From contig NZ_JBHSMG010000002.1 in the NCBI RefSeq assembly GCF_042655435.1, forward strand, positions 434,001 through 498,000: a stretch of 64,000 bases of DNA, in the 5' to 3' direction. A model generated the notes under the pieces. That model saw nothing but the letters and a program-made list of their open reading frames with translations, was not told where the DNA came from and did not search any database. The position numbers and the translations under genes are program-made. The stretch is from Lysinimonas soli (GTDB lineage Bacteria; Actinomycetota; Actinomycetes; Actinomycetales; Microbacteriaceae). Below are positions 33,058 to 41,543 of the stretch, one piece after another; positions within the stretch are counted from its first letter, which is position 1, and every line of letters starts with the position of its first letter.

Positions 33058-33386
33058 CCCCGACCCTGTTCACCGACATCGCGATCTTCGTGCTCAGTCT
33101 GCTCGTCGGCTTCGAGGTGATCAGCAAGATCCCCTCGACCCTGCACACGCCGATGATGTCGGGGGCCAACGCCATTCACGGCGTCGTCGTGGCCGGGGCG
33201 ATCGCGATCGCGGCCTTCGCCGACAGCCCGATCGGCTATCTGCTGACGGGCATCGCGGGGGCCCTGGCGGCGGCGAACGTCGTCGGCGGCTACGTCGTGA
33301 CCGACCGGATGCTGCAGATGTTCCGCAAGCCGGTGTCGACCACCGCCCCCGCGCCATCCGACACCGAGCAGGGAGAAGGTCGATGA
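33054..33386 (+). CDS. pntAb: NAD(P) transhydrogenase subunit alpha part 2 (membrane)
   Basis: The 110-aa subunit contains three to four membrane helices with the conserved GFEVISKIPSTLHTPMMSGA and GANAIHGVVVAGA. It forms part of the proton channel (domain II) with PntB. Four-base overlaps join it to pntAa and pntB. Confidence 0.93.
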   Translation: MTPTLFTDIAIFVLSLLVGFEVISKIPSTLHTPMMSGANAIHGVVVAGAIAIAAFADSPIGYLLTGIAGALAAANVVGGYVVTDRMLQMFRKPVSTTAPAPSDTEQGEGR

Positions 33387-34798
33387 GCGCGCTCGCCTGG
33401 GTGATCGGCTTCGTCTATCTCGCGGCGGCGGTCGCCTTCGTGGTGGGCCTGCACCTCATGCGGACCCCGTCGTCGGCCCGGCGCGGGAACCTGATCTCGG
33501 CCGCGGGCATGGTCGTGGCGATCGTCGCGACCGTGGTCGTTGCCGTGCTCGAGGGAACGGGAACCTGGCTCGGCTGGGGCGCTCTCGGCCTCGGGCTCAT
33601 CGCGGGCGGGGTCTTCGGCGCCGTCCGGGCGCGCACCGTGAAGATGACCGACGTCCCTCAGCTCGTGAGCCTGTTCAACGCGGTCGGCGGCGGCGCGGCG
33701 GCGGCCATCGCGATCGCCGATCTGCTGCGGCGCGGCGGCGGGACGGTCACCCCGACCTCGTCGGTTCCGATCGTGCTCGATGTGCTGATCGGATCGATCA
33801 CCCTCTCCGGCTCGCTGATCGCCGCCGGCAAGCTGCAGGGGACGATCCCCGGCCGCCCGCTGCTGTTCCCGGGAGCCCGGTTCGTCAACGGGCTCGTCGT
33901 GCTCGTCGCGCTCGCGGCGTCGGTGCTCGTCGTGCTCTGGCCGAGCACGATCGCGTTCGTGATCGTGCTGCTGGTCGCGGCCCTCGCCTTCGGCGTGCTC
34001 ATGGTGCTGCCGATCGGGGGCGCCGACGCCCCGGTCGTGGTGTCGCTGCTCAACGCCTTCACCGGCCTCGCCGTCGCGATGGCGGGCTTCGTGATCGGCA
34101 ACCAGGCGATGATCATCGCCGGAGCGCTCGTGGGGGCGGCGGGCACGATCCTGACCCTGCAGATGGCGGCGGCGATGAATCGCTCCGTGCTCAGCATCCT
34201 GATCGGCGGGTTCGGCACCGGCGGCTCGACCGGCGAGGCCGGGCCGGGGGCGGAGGCCGCGAACGTTCGCGCGCTGAGCGCCGACGACATCGGCATCCAG
34301 CTGGCGTACGCCCAGCACGTCATGATCGTGCCCGGCTACGGACTCGCGGCCGGACAGGCCCAGCACGAGGTGGCCGACCTCGCCAAGCTGCTGACCGACC
34401 ACGGGATCGACGTGAAGTACGCGATCCACCCGGTGGCGGGCCGGATGCCCGGGCACATGAACGTGCTCCTCGCCGAGGCCAACGTGCCCTACCCGCAGAT
34501 GCTGCAGCTCGAGGACGCCAACGCGGCCTTCCCGACCTGCGACGTCGCCCTCGTCATCGGCGCCAACGACGTCACCAACCCCGCCGCCCGCCGACCCGGC
34601 AACGCCGTCTCGGGCATGCCCATCCTCGACGTCGACCATGCCAAGGCCGTCGTCGTGATCAAGCGTTCGATGAGCCCCGGCTACGCGGGGATCCCCAACG
34701 AGCTGTTCTCGGATCCGAAGACCGGCATGTTCTTCGCGGATGCCAAGAAGGGTCTCACCGACATCATCGCGGCCGTCAAGCAGTACGTCGCAGCCTGA
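33383..34798 (+). CDS. pntB: NAD(P) transhydrogenase subunit beta
   Basis: The 471-aa protein has about eight to nine membrane helices followed by the NADP-binding domain III: the VMIVPGYGLAAGQAQHEVADL loop, IHPVAGRMPGHMNVLLAEA, VIGANDVTNPAAR and RSMSPGYAGIPN. It completes the PntAa/PntAb/PntB complex, supplying NADPH that could serve lipid reductases and the monooxygenases in this window. The aldehyde dehydrogenase follows after 50 bases. Confidence 0.94.
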   Translation: MSALAWVIGFVYLAAAVAFVVGLHLMRTPSSARRGNLISAAGMVVAIVATVVVAVLEGTGTWLGWGALGLGLIAGGVFGAVRARTVKMTDVPQLVSLFNAVGGGAAAAIAIADLLRRGGGTVTPTSSVPIVLDVLIGSITLSGSLIAAGKLQGTIPGRPLLFPGARFVNGLVVLVALAASVLVVLWPSTIAFVIVLLVAALAFGVLMVLPIGGADAPVVVSLLNAFTGLAVAMAGFVIGNQAMIIAGALVGAAGTILTLQMAAAMNRSVLSILIGGFGTGGSTGEAGPGAEAANVRALSADDIGIQLAYAQHVMIVPGYGLAAGQAQHEVADLAKLLTDHGIDVKYAIHPVAGRMPGHMNVLLAEANVPYPQMLQLEDANAAFPTCDVALVIGANDVTNPAARRPGNAVSGMPILDVDHAKAVVVIKRSMSPGYAGIPNELFSDPKTGMFFADAKKGLTDIIAAVKQYVAA

Positions 34799-34848
34799 AT
34801 CCGACGGCACCAGCCGCCTGTCGAAAGACACACACAAAGGAGAACATC

Positions 34849-36444
34849 ATGACGATCTCACCCGACACGAAAGCCGATTCGGCCGTCGCGCCGTCGCGCA
34901 CCACCGCCTCCGGCAGCACGCTGTACACCCGGCCCGGCGAGCTCGGCAGCATCGTGCCCCTCAAGCCCCGCTACGACAACTTCATCGGCGGGGACTGGGT
35001 CAAGCCCGTCAAGGGGGCCTACGGCGAGGATCTCGCGCCGGCCACGGGGCTCGCGTTCACCGAGTACGCGAGGTCGACCCCTGAGGACATCGACCTCGCG
35101 GTCGCCGCGGCGAAGGCCGCCTTCCCGGTCTGGAGCCGCTCGTCGACCACCGAACGGGCCGCGGCACTCGACGCGATCGCCGATCGCCTGCAGCTGCATC
35201 TGGAGAGCATCGCCGTGCTCGAGTCGTGGGAGAACGGCAAGCCCGTGCGCGAGACGCTCGCCGCCGACATCCCCCTCGCGATCGACCACTTCCGCTACTT
35301 CGCGGCGGCGATCCGCACCCAGCAGGGCAACATCAAGAAGCTCGACAACAACCTGATCTCGTACCACTACTACGAGCCGATCGGCGTCGTCGCGCAGATC
35401 ATCCCCTGGAACTTCCCGATCCTGATGGCGGCGTGGAAGCTCGCGCCGGCGCTCGCTGCCGGCAACACGGTCGTGCTGAAGCCGGCCAGCGCCACTCCGG
35501 TGTCGATCCTGTACGTCATGGAGCTGATCCAGGATCTGCTCCCGGCGGGCACGGTCAACATCGTCAACGGCGGCGGCGCCACCCTGGGCAAGTCCCTGGT
35601 CGAGCACGACGACATCGGCAAGGTGGCGTTCACGGGATCGACGGCGACCGGTCGCGAGATCATGCAGTACGCGATCAAGAACATCATCCCCTCGACCATG
35701 GAGCTGGGCGGCAAGTCGCCGAACATCTTCTTCGACGACGTGGCCCGCGAGAAGGACGACTTCTACCGCAAGGCGGTCGAGGGCTTCACGATGTTCGCCC
35801 TGAACAAGGGCGAGGTGTGCTCGTGCCCCTCGCGCGCGTTGCTGCAGAAGGGACTGATCGGCGCCGGGTTCCTCGACGACGCGCTCGATCGGGTCAAGCG
35901 CATCGTCGTCGGCGACCCGCTCGACACCGCGACCGAGATGGGGCCGCAGAACAGCCGGGAGCAGGTGGAGAAGATCTCCGGATACCTCGACCTCGGGCCG
36001 CAGGAGGGCTGCGAGGTGCTCGCGGGCGGTCGTCGTGCCGAGCTGGGCGGTGACCTGGCGGGCGGGTACTACATCGAGCCGACGGTGTTCCGGGGTCGCA
36101 ACGACATGCGCGTCTTCCAGGAGGAGATCTTCGGCCCCGTCGTCACGGTCGCGACCTTCGACGACTACGACGACGCGATCGAGGTGGCCAACGACACCAT
36201 CTACGGGCTGGGCTCCGCGGTCTGGAGCCGCGACACCGACGTGACCTTCGCGGCCAGTCAGGATGTCCGCGCGGGCCGGGTGTGGGTCAACACCTATCAC
36301 CAGTACCCGGCCGGTGCCGGTTTCGGCGGCTACAAGCAGTCCGGGTACGGTCGCGAGACGGATCAGCAGACCCTGACCAACTACCAGGAGGTCAAGAACG
36401 TGCTCGAGAACCACGACCAGAAGCCCCTCGGCTTCTTCGCCTGA
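34849..36444 (+). CDS. NAD-dependent aldehyde dehydrogenase (ExaC/AldB/AcoD type)
   Basis: The 531-aa enzyme has the catalytic Glu285 (MELGGKSPN) and Cys324 (NKGEVCSCPSRA), the latter in the GEVCxCPSR form typical of acetaldehyde dehydrogenases of the ExaC/AcoD group. Other hallmarks are PWNFPILMAAWKLAPALAAG and FTGSTATGREI. A strong AAAGGAG lies seven bases before the ATG. It oxidises acetaldehyde or related aldehydes to the acid, completing the AdhP route. It may be transcribed from its own promoter or by read-through from pntB. Confidence 0.92.
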   Translation: MTISPDTKADSAVAPSRTTASGSTLYTRPGELGSIVPLKPRYDNFIGGDWVKPVKGAYGEDLAPATGLAFTEYARSTPEDIDLAVAAAKAAFPVWSRSSTTERAAALDAIADRLQLHLESIAVLESWENGKPVRETLAADIPLAIDHFRYFAAAIRTQQGNIKKLDNNLISYHYYEPIGVVAQIIPWNFPILMAAWKLAPALAAGNTVVLKPASATPVSILYVMELIQDLLPAGTVNIVNGGGATLGKSLVEHDDIGKVAFTGSTATGREIMQYAIKNIIPSTMELGGKSPNIFFDDVAREKDDFYRKAVEGFTMFALNKGEVCSCPSRALLQKGLIGAGFLDDALDRVKRIVVGDPLDTATEMGPQNSREQVEKISGYLDLGPQEGCEVLAGGRRAELGGDLAGGYYIEPTVFRGRNDMRVFQEEIFGPVVTVATFDDYDDAIEVANDTIYGLGSAVWSRDTDVTFAASQDVRAGRVWVNTYHQYPAGAGFGGYKQSGYGRETDQQTLTNYQEVKNVLENHDQKPLGFFA

Positions 36445-36463
36445 CTCCGGCGGGGCCGTTCCG

Positions 36464-37213
36464 CTAGAAGACGTCGGGCGACGGCGTCGACGCCCAGCGG
36501 ATGGTGACATCCGCGTGGCGGTCGAAGCGGTAGCCGGCGCCGCGCACGGTGCGGACGATGTCTTCGTAGGCGCCGAGCTTGGAGCGGAGCCGCCGCACGT
36601 GCACGTCGATCGTGCGCTCGTTCGGCGTCTCGTCGTCGCCCTCGGCCCAGAGGGTGGCGATGATCTCGGAGCGGTCGATCGTGCGTCCCTCGCGGAGCAC
36701 GAGGAACTGCAGCAGCTCGAACTCCTTGTAGGTCAAGGGCGAGACGTCGCCGTCGAGCAGCACCCGCTTGCGCGAGATGTCGATCACGACGCCGCCCTTC
36801 GGCTCGGGCGCCGGTGCCGCCACCTCCTGACGGCGCTTGGCGAGGGCCGCCGGGTCCTGCAGGGCGAGGCGTACGACATCCACGTCCCGCCCGCCGGCGC
36901 CGACGGGGGCGAGGGCGACCGAGGCGTAGGTCTCGGCCCCGGGCACGAGCTGCGCCGCGAGCCGACGCAGGGCCTGCACGACCTCGCCGAGGTCGGTGCC
37001 GGCAGCCGTGGCCTTCGCCTCGTCGATGCCGACGTAGAGGGCGAAGCCGCGGGCCTCGGTGCCGTCGGGCACGGCGCGGATGCGCGTGGGCGCCGACGAG
37101 GCGGCTCCGGTCGCGGTCGGCTCGGCCGGGATGGTCGTGATGGATCCGGTCGCGACGCGGCCGGGGAGGGGACGGGAGGTGGGACGCAGGGCGTCGAGGG
37201 TGGCAAGGGACAT
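36464..37213 (-). CDS. Winged-helix (OmpR-type) transcriptional regulator without receiver domain
   Basis: The C-terminal 100 residues form a PhoB-type winged helix: LTYKEFELLQFLVLREGRTIDRSEII, recognition helix with NERTIDVHVRRLRSKLG, wing RTVRGAGYRFD. The N-terminal half is not a receiver; it has a compact segment GFALYVGIDEAKATAAGTDLG and no phospho-acceptor pattern. I chose ATG 37213 (MSLATLDALRPTSRP, AAGGA ten bases upstream). The frame continues to ATG 37360, whose start codon is buried in a GAGTTC/GAACTC hairpin. A Cys-rich leader ORF lies upstream. Target genes unknown. Confidence 0.8.
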   Translation of the reverse strand: MSLATLDALRPTSRPLPGRVATGSITTIPAEPTATGAASSAPTRIRAVPDGTEARGFALYVGIDEAKATAAGTDLGEVVQALRRLAAQLVPGAETYASVALAPVGAGGRDVDVVRLALQDPAALAKRRQEVAAPAPEPKGGVVIDISRKRVLLDGDVSPLTYKEFELLQFLVLREGRTIDRSEIIATLWAEGDDETPNERTIDVHVRRLRSKLGAYEDIVRTVRGAGYRFDRHADVTIRWASTPSPDVF

Positions 37214-37384
37214 GGTGTCGAATCCTTGGTCTGATGCGGGCGTCGCAGCCGGGTCGTCCTCAGTCGGGTCGTCCACAGCTGATCGCCTCACGGGTATGTC
37301 GTCGGAATGCAGAGGGGCAGACTCCTCGCCGGAATCGGCGGGGGTCCGGGAGTTCGTCATGAGAACTCGGCAGCGGAGTGGCCT

Positions 37385-37486
37385 CTAGGCACACATTCGA
37401 CAACACGCGACCGCACGCACCGGCATCATCATGCCGGCGATCCCAGGAGCCTCAAGGGAGGTCAGGGTGCGCGAGAGGTCGGTCAT
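37385..37486 (-). CDS. 33-codon leader ORF with Cys-rich C-terminus
   Basis: The ORF begins MTDLSRTLTSLEAPGIAG and ends VACCRMCA before TAG, giving three Cys in the last six codons. Its ATG follows a TGCAAG-TTT-CTTGCA hairpin (37490-37504), and it contains a CCGGCAT/ATGCCGG hairpin (37420-37437). Short ORFs ending in Cys clusters act as cysteine-responsive leaders in mycobacteria. Here the downstream gene is the winged-helix regulator, 24 bases (long form) or 171 bases (short form) away. Confidence 0.5.
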   Translation of the reverse strand: MTDLSRTLTSLEAPGIAGMMMPVRAVACCRMCA

Positions 37487-37525
37487 GCCTGCAAGTTTCT
37501 TGCACGCACGCACGAAATGCAACTC

Positions 37526-38158
37526 TCAGACGGTGCCGTACAGCCGATCGCCCGCGTCGCCGAGCCCCGGCACGATGTAGCCGCGCTCGTTGAGGCGCTC
37601 GTCGAGCGCGCCGAGCACGATCGTCACCTCGCGTCCCTCGGTCGCCTTCTTGACGGCCTCGAGGCCCTCCGGCGCGGCGATGAGGCAGATCGCGGTGACG
37701 TCGACGGCGCCGCGGTCGAAGAGGAAGTCGATGGCCGCGATCAGCGAGCCGCCGGTGGCGAGCATCGGGTCGAGCACGAAGCACTGGCGGTTGGCCAGGT
37801 CGTCGGGCAGGCGCTCGGCGTAGATGTCGGGCTGCAGGGTCTGCTCGTTGCGCACCATGCCGAGAAAGCCCACCTCAGCGGTCGGGACCAGCTTGACCAT
37901 GCCTCCCAGCATCCCGAGCCCGGCTCGCAGGATCGGGACGACGAGCGGTCGCGGGTCGCCGATCGCGAGTCCATGCGCCTCGGCGACGGGCGTGGTCACG
38001 GTGACGGGAGAGACCCGCACGTTGCGGGTCGCCTCGTAGGCCAGCAGCGTCACGAGCTCTTCGGCGAGGGCGCGGAAGGTCGGCGACGGCGTGGTCTCGT
38101 CGCGCAGGACCGTCAGCTTGTGGGTGACGAGGGGGTGGTCGGCTACGTGCACTCGCAT
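37526..38158 (-). CDS. upp: Uracil phosphoribosyltransferase
   Basis: At 210 aa it has the full Upp length and motifs: VHVADHPLVTHKLTVLRDE at the N-terminus, GLGMLGGMVKLVPTAEVGFLG, and the PRPP loop LDPMLATGGSL. It converts uracil and PRPP to UMP and would recycle the uracil released by PsuG. TAGCAT lies seven bases before the ATG, so the mRNA is leaderless. The gene is divergent from tadA with interlocked -10 boxes. Confidence 0.95.
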   Translation of the reverse strand: MRVHVADHPLVTHKLTVLRDETTPSPTFRALAEELVTLLAYEATRNVRVSPVTVTTPVAEAHGLAIGDPRPLVVPILRAGLGMLGGMVKLVPTAEVGFLGMVRNEQTLQPDIYAERLPDDLANRQCFVLDPMLATGGSLIAAIDFLFDRGAVDVTAICLIAAPEGLEAVKKATEGREVTIVLGALDERLNERGYIVPGLGDAGDRLYGTV

Positions 38159-38171
38159 AGGCTCGATGCTA
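38158..38171. promoter_or_regulatory. Back-to-back -10 boxes of upp (-) and tadA (+)
   Basis: TAGGCT at 38158-38163 (plus strand) and TAGCAT read on the minus strand from 38171 to 38166 lie two bases apart. The plus-strand box begins at the first base of the upp start codon, so transcription of one gene must interfere with the other. Confidence 0.5.
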
Positions 38172-38201
38172 GCGGCGCGCCGCGCCGCCGAAGGGGCCCG
38201 G

Positions 38202-38687
38202 ATGCCGCAACCGTCGCTCGACGCAGAGACACTGCGCGACGCCATGCGCGCCGCTCTCGCCGAGGCGGAGCTGGCCGCCTCGACCGGCGACGTGCCGGTC
38301 GGCGCCGTGCTGCTCGATGCCGACGGCAGCGTGCTCGCCGTGGCGCGCAACGAGCGCGAGAAGACGCAGGACCCGACCGCCCATGCCGAGGTGCTCGCCA
38401 TCCGGCGCGCGGCCGAGGTGCGCGGCGACTGGCATCTCACCGACACGACCCTGGTGGTCACCCTCGAGCCGTGCGTTCTGTGCGCGGGCGCGATCCTGTC
38501 GGCGCGGATTCCGCGCGTGGTCTTCGGCGCCTGGGACGAGAAGGCGGGCGCCGCCGGAAGCGTGCACGATCTGCTGCGCGACCGCCGGCTCAATCACCGG
38601 GTCGAGGTGATCGGCGGAGTGCTCGAGCAGGACTGCGCGGCCCTGCTGACCGGGTTCTTCCGCGGTGCGGCGGCGAGCGAACTCTGA
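38202..38687 (+). CDS. tadA: tRNA-specific adenosine deaminase
   Basis: The 161-aa deaminase has the zinc site HAE (61-63) with catalytic E63 and PCVLC (C91, C94). TadA converts A34 of tRNA-Arg(ACG) to inosine. The ATG at 38202 is preferred because AAGGGG lies about seven bases upstream; the frame is open to an ATG at 38166. It shares a divergent promoter region with upp, and ends 21 bases before the convergent CDF gene. Confidence 0.92.
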   Translation: MPQPSLDAETLRDAMRAALAEAELAASTGDVPVGAVLLDADGSVLAVARNEREKTQDPTAHAEVLAIRRAAEVRGDWHLTDTTLVVTLEPCVLCAGAILSARIPRVVFGAWDEKAGAAGSVHDLLRDRRLNHRVEVIGGVLEQDCAALLTGFFRGAAASEL

Positions 38688-38708
38688 AGCGCGCCCACCG
38701 CGGCCGGG

Positions 38709-39671
38709 TCAGTCCGTGCTCTTGATGACGATCGCGTCGGTGGGCGGGTTGCCGTCCCCGGGCGGGTGGTAGAGGTCCGGTTCGATGTAGATCACCCGAG
38801 CGGCCGGGATCTTGGCCCGGATGTCGGCCTCGAGCGCATCGATCGCCGCCGCGATCTCGACCAGCCGGGTCGCCTTCGGGAACGCGACCTTCGCTGCGAC
38901 CAGCAGCTCGTCGGGCCCGAGGTAGAGCGTCTTCATGTGGATGAGGGACTCGACGGCCGGGTGCGCATTGAACGCGTCCCGGATCGTGGCGACGTTGTCG
39001 GGCGACGCACCCTCGCCGAGCAGCAGGCTCTTGGTCTCGATGCCGAGGATCACGGCCACGAGGATCAGCAGCCCGCCGATGAACAGGGTGCCGATCGCGT
39101 CGAACACCGGGTCGCCGGTCAGGATCGTCAGGCCGACCCCGAGCAACGCGAAGACCAGGCCGGTGAGGGCGGCGGTGTCTTCGAGCAGCACGACCGGCAG
39201 CTCCGGCGCCTTGGCCCGGCGGATGAACGAGATCCACGAGCCGCTGCCCTTGAGCGGCAGCGATTCGCGCCGGGCGGTGCGGAACGAGAACCCTTCGAGC
39301 ACGAGCGAGATCACGATCACGACGATCGGCAGCCAGGCCACCGCGAGCGGCTCCGGGTTCTGCAGCTTGTGAATGCCCTCGTAGATCGAATACGCGCCGC
39401 CGACCGTGAACAGGATGATCGCGACGAGGAACGCGTAGAGGTAGCGGGCCCGGCCGTAGCCGAAGGGGTGCTCGTCATCGGCCGCCTTGCGGGAGCGCCG
39501 CCCGCCGACCAGCAGCAGCACCTGGTTGGCCGTGTCGGCGAAGGAGTGCACGGCCTCGGCGAGCATCGCGCCCGAGCCCGAGAACAGGGCGGCGATCAGC
39601 TTCGTGACGGCGATGCCCAGATTCGCGAGCATCGCCGCGATGATGGCCCGGTTCCCGCCGCTCGCGCTCAC
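38709..39671 (-). CDS. Cation diffusion facilitator (CDF) metal exporter
   Basis: The 320-aa protein has six membrane helices, the metal site HxxxD in TM2 (H42, D46 in HSFADTANQ), the second-site Asp in LLEDTAALTG and the cytoplasmic C-terminal domain (PDELLVAAKVAFPKA). CDFs export Zn2+, Mn2+ or Fe2+ by proton antiport; HxxxD plus DxxxD-like sites do not define the metal here. GTG 39671 is leaderless behind TAGGTT, interlocked with the proC promoter. Confidence 0.88.
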   Translation of the reverse strand: MSASGGNRAIIAAMLANLGIAVTKLIAALFSGSGAMLAEAVHSFADTANQVLLLVGGRRSRKAADDEHPFGYGRARYLYAFLVAIILFTVGGAYSIYEGIHKLQNPEPLAVAWLPIVVIVISLVLEGFSFRTARRESLPLKGSGSWISFIRRAKAPELPVVLLEDTAALTGLVFALLGVGLTILTGDPVFDAIGTLFIGGLLILVAVILGIETKSLLLGEGASPDNVATIRDAFNAHPAVESLIHMKTLYLGPDELLVAAKVAFPKATRLVEIAAAIDALEADIRAKIPAARVIYIEPDLYHPPGDGNPPTDAIVIKSTD

Positions 39672-39677
39672 CCGCCC

Positions 39678-39687
39678 AACCTACACT
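39678..39687. promoter_or_regulatory. Overlapping -10 boxes of two leaderless divergent genes (CDF / proC)
   Basis: AACCTA (39678-39683, TAGGTT on the minus strand) and TACACT (39682-39687, plus strand) share the bases TA. Each is six bases from its start codon (39671 minus, 39694 plus), so only 22 bases separate the two coding regions and each -35 must lie inside the opposite gene. Confidence 0.6.
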
Positions 39688-39693
39688 TTGACG

Positions 39694-40521
39694 GTGACCG
39701 TACATCTTCCGCAGATCGCCATCCTCGGAGCCGGCTCGATGGGCGGGGCGATCCTCGCGGGCCTGCTGAGCCCCGAGGTCGAGGCCGAGGGGATCGTGGT
39801 CACGAATCGCACCGAGCTGAAAGCCGCCGCCCTGCGCCGCGACGGGGTCGTCTCGCTGGCCACGGAGTCCGATCCGGATGCGAACGCCACGGCTCTGCGC
39901 GGGGCGCGGCTGGTGATCGTGGCGGTCAAGCCGGCCATGGTGCCCGGGCTGCTCGGCGACATCCGGGATCGGCTCGAACCCGACGCGATCGTGGTGAGCG
40001 TCGCCGCGGGCGTCACGATCGCGACGATGGAGGGCCTCGTCGGAAACGTGGTCTTCCGGGCCATGCCCAACACGCCATCCATCGTGCGCCTGGGCGTGAC
40101 CGGGGTCGCGGCGGGCAGCCGGGCCTCCGAGGCCGACGCCGCCCTGGTGCGGACCCTGTTCGAGACGGTCGGCGCCGTCATCGAGGTTCCCGAGTCGAAG
40201 ATCGACGCCCTCAGCACGATCTCGGGTTCCGGACCCGCCTACGTCTTCTATCTGATCGAGCAGCTCACGGCGACGGCCCGTCACCTCGGCTTCGACGAGG
40301 CGCAGTCGCGCCTGATGGTCGAGCAGACCTTCCGTGGCGCTTCCGAGCTGCTCGCGGTGTCGGATGCCGATCCCGGCGAGCTGCGCCGTCGCGTCACGAG
40401 CCCGAACGGCACGACGCAGCGCGCCATCGGCGAGCTCGAGAAGGCCGAGCTGACCGCCCTCTTCGACCGGGCGACGGCGGCGGCCCTGGCCCGCGCCGCC
40501 GAGATGGCGCGCGGCGAGTAA
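39694..40521 (+). CDS. proC: Pyrroline-5-carboxylate reductase
   Basis: The 275-aa enzyme has the Rossmann motif ILGAGSMGGAILAGLL, the VVSVAAGVTIATME strand and the C-terminal P5C reductase signature around TISGSGPAYVFYLIE with RRRVTSPNGTTQRAI. It makes proline from pyrroline-5-carboxylate with NAD(P)H, acting as a decamer. GTG 39694 is set by TACACT six bases upstream. Confidence 0.95.
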   Translation: MTVHLPQIAILGAGSMGGAILAGLLSPEVEAEGIVVTNRTELKAAALRRDGVVSLATESDPDANATALRGARLVIVAVKPAMVPGLLGDIRDRLEPDAIVVSVAAGVTIATMEGLVGNVVFRAMPNTPSIVRLGVTGVAAGSRASEADAALVRTLFETVGAVIEVPESKIDALSTISGSGPAYVFYLIEQLTATARHLGFDEAQSRLMVEQTFRGASELLAVSDADPGELRRRVTSPNGTTQRAIGELEKAELTALFDRATAAALARAAEMARGE

Positions 40522-40579
40522 CCCCTCGAGCGCCGGGCGGCACCTGGCTACTCACGGTCCGGCTGACTACTCTTGCACG

Positions 40580-41080
40580 ATGGCCGACATCTTCGACGTG
40601 CTCGCCGACGGGACGCGTCGCGAGCTGCTCATCCACCTGCTGCGACACTCCGAGAGCGGGGCGGCATCCGGTCCCACCGCGGGCGAGGTCGCGGTGAGCG
40701 AGCTCGTCTCGGAACTCGGGATCAGTCAGCCGACCGTGTCGAAGCACCTCAAGGTGCTGCGCGACCACGGTCTGGTCACCGTGCGCGAAGAGGGACAGCA
40801 CCGCTACTACCGGCTCGACTCGCGCCCGCTCGACGAGCCCGCGGCGTGGCTCGCGCCGTTCGTCGACGACGGCACCGCCGAGTCCGGTCCGCCGGCGGAG
40901 GACGCCGCCTCGACGGTGTTCGTCGCCTGGGCGGGGGCGGAGGTCGGCGAGCGAGTCGGTCGCCGAGCGGCCGAGACGGCCCATTCCGCACGGGTCGCGC
41001 TCGAGGCGGCGCAGGAGAAACTGCAGGGCGCGCAGAAGCGCGTCGCGGCGCGACTGCCGCAGTTCCCGCGCGGCAGCTGA
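40580..41080 (+). CDS. ArsR-family winged-helix regulator
   Basis: The 166-aa protein begins with the ArsR helix-turn-helix (FDVLADGTRRELLIHLL, VSELVSELGISQPTVSKHLKVLRDHGL) and ends with an Ala-rich amphipathic helix (HSARVALEAAQEKLQGAQKR). No ArsR metal-site CxC is present, so it is probably not a metal sensor. TACTCT lies six bases before ATG: leaderless. In Microbacteriaceae such a gene commonly sits between proC and a BldC-like gene; function unknown. Confidence 0.88.
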   Translation: MADIFDVLADGTRRELLIHLLRHSESGAASGPTAGEVAVSELVSELGISQPTVSKHLKVLRDHGLVTVREEGQHRYYRLDSRPLDEPAAWLAPFVDDGTAESGPPAEDAASTVFVAWAGAEVGERVGRRAAETAHSARVALEAAQEKLQGAQKRVAARLPQFPRGS

Positions 41081-41170
41081 ACTCGAGCCGATCCCGGCGG
41101 GACCCCTCGTTCGCGCCCCGAACGGGTGTGCCGCACTCGGGTGCTTTACAGGCATGCGCGCGGACCCCTA

Positions 41171-41214
41171 CTGTTGCGACAGAACTCCTGTCACAGGGGT
41201 CACACTGCTGACAG
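41171..41214. promoter_or_regulatory. Cluster of CTGT/ACAG inverted repeats upstream of the BldC-like gene
   Basis: CTGT-TGCG-ACAG (41171-41182) is followed by CTGTCA (41188-41193) and TGACAG (41209-41214). A -10-like TACTGT (41169-41174) overlaps the first repeat. The spacing suggests a multi-site operator 30-70 bases before the ATG at 41244, perhaps for autoregulation. Confidence 0.4.
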
Positions 41215-41243
41215 GGGCAGGGTCGGGGCGATCAGGGGCGGAC

Positions 41244-41438
41244 ATGGCGAAGGATCTGTCGGACGTGCGGTTTTTGACGGTCGCCGAGGTGGCCGAGATG
41301 ATGCGCGTCTCGAACATGACCGTGTACCGGCTGGTGCACGCGGGTGAGCTGCCCGCCGTGCGATTCGGTCGCTCGTACCGGATTCCCGAGTCGGCCGTCG
41401 AAGCCGTCATCGCCGTTCCGGACCGTCAGGTCGGCTGA
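41244..41438 (+). CDS. BldC-like MerR-type/excisionase-family DNA-binding protein
   Basis: At 64 aa, it is nearly only a winged helix-turn-helix: FLTVAEVAEMMRVSNMTVYR, wing LVHAGELPAVRFGRSYRIP. This is the BldC pattern of Actinobacteria, where BldC binds direct repeats cooperatively and controls development or stress. AGGGG lies five bases before the ATG; a longer in-frame start at 41154 has no ribosome site. The bS22 gene follows in the same direction. Confidence 0.88.
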   Translation: MAKDLSDVRFLTVAEVAEMMRVSNMTVYRLVHAGELPAVRFGRSYRIPESAVEAVIAVPDRQVG

Positions 41439-41543
41439 CCCGGTTTTCCGCCGCCCAGGCGGAGCAGGTACACTCGGCAGGTTGGATTTCCGCGGTTCAG
41501 ATCAGGACCCGGTCCGTCTGTCCGTTCCACGAATGAGGTGAAC

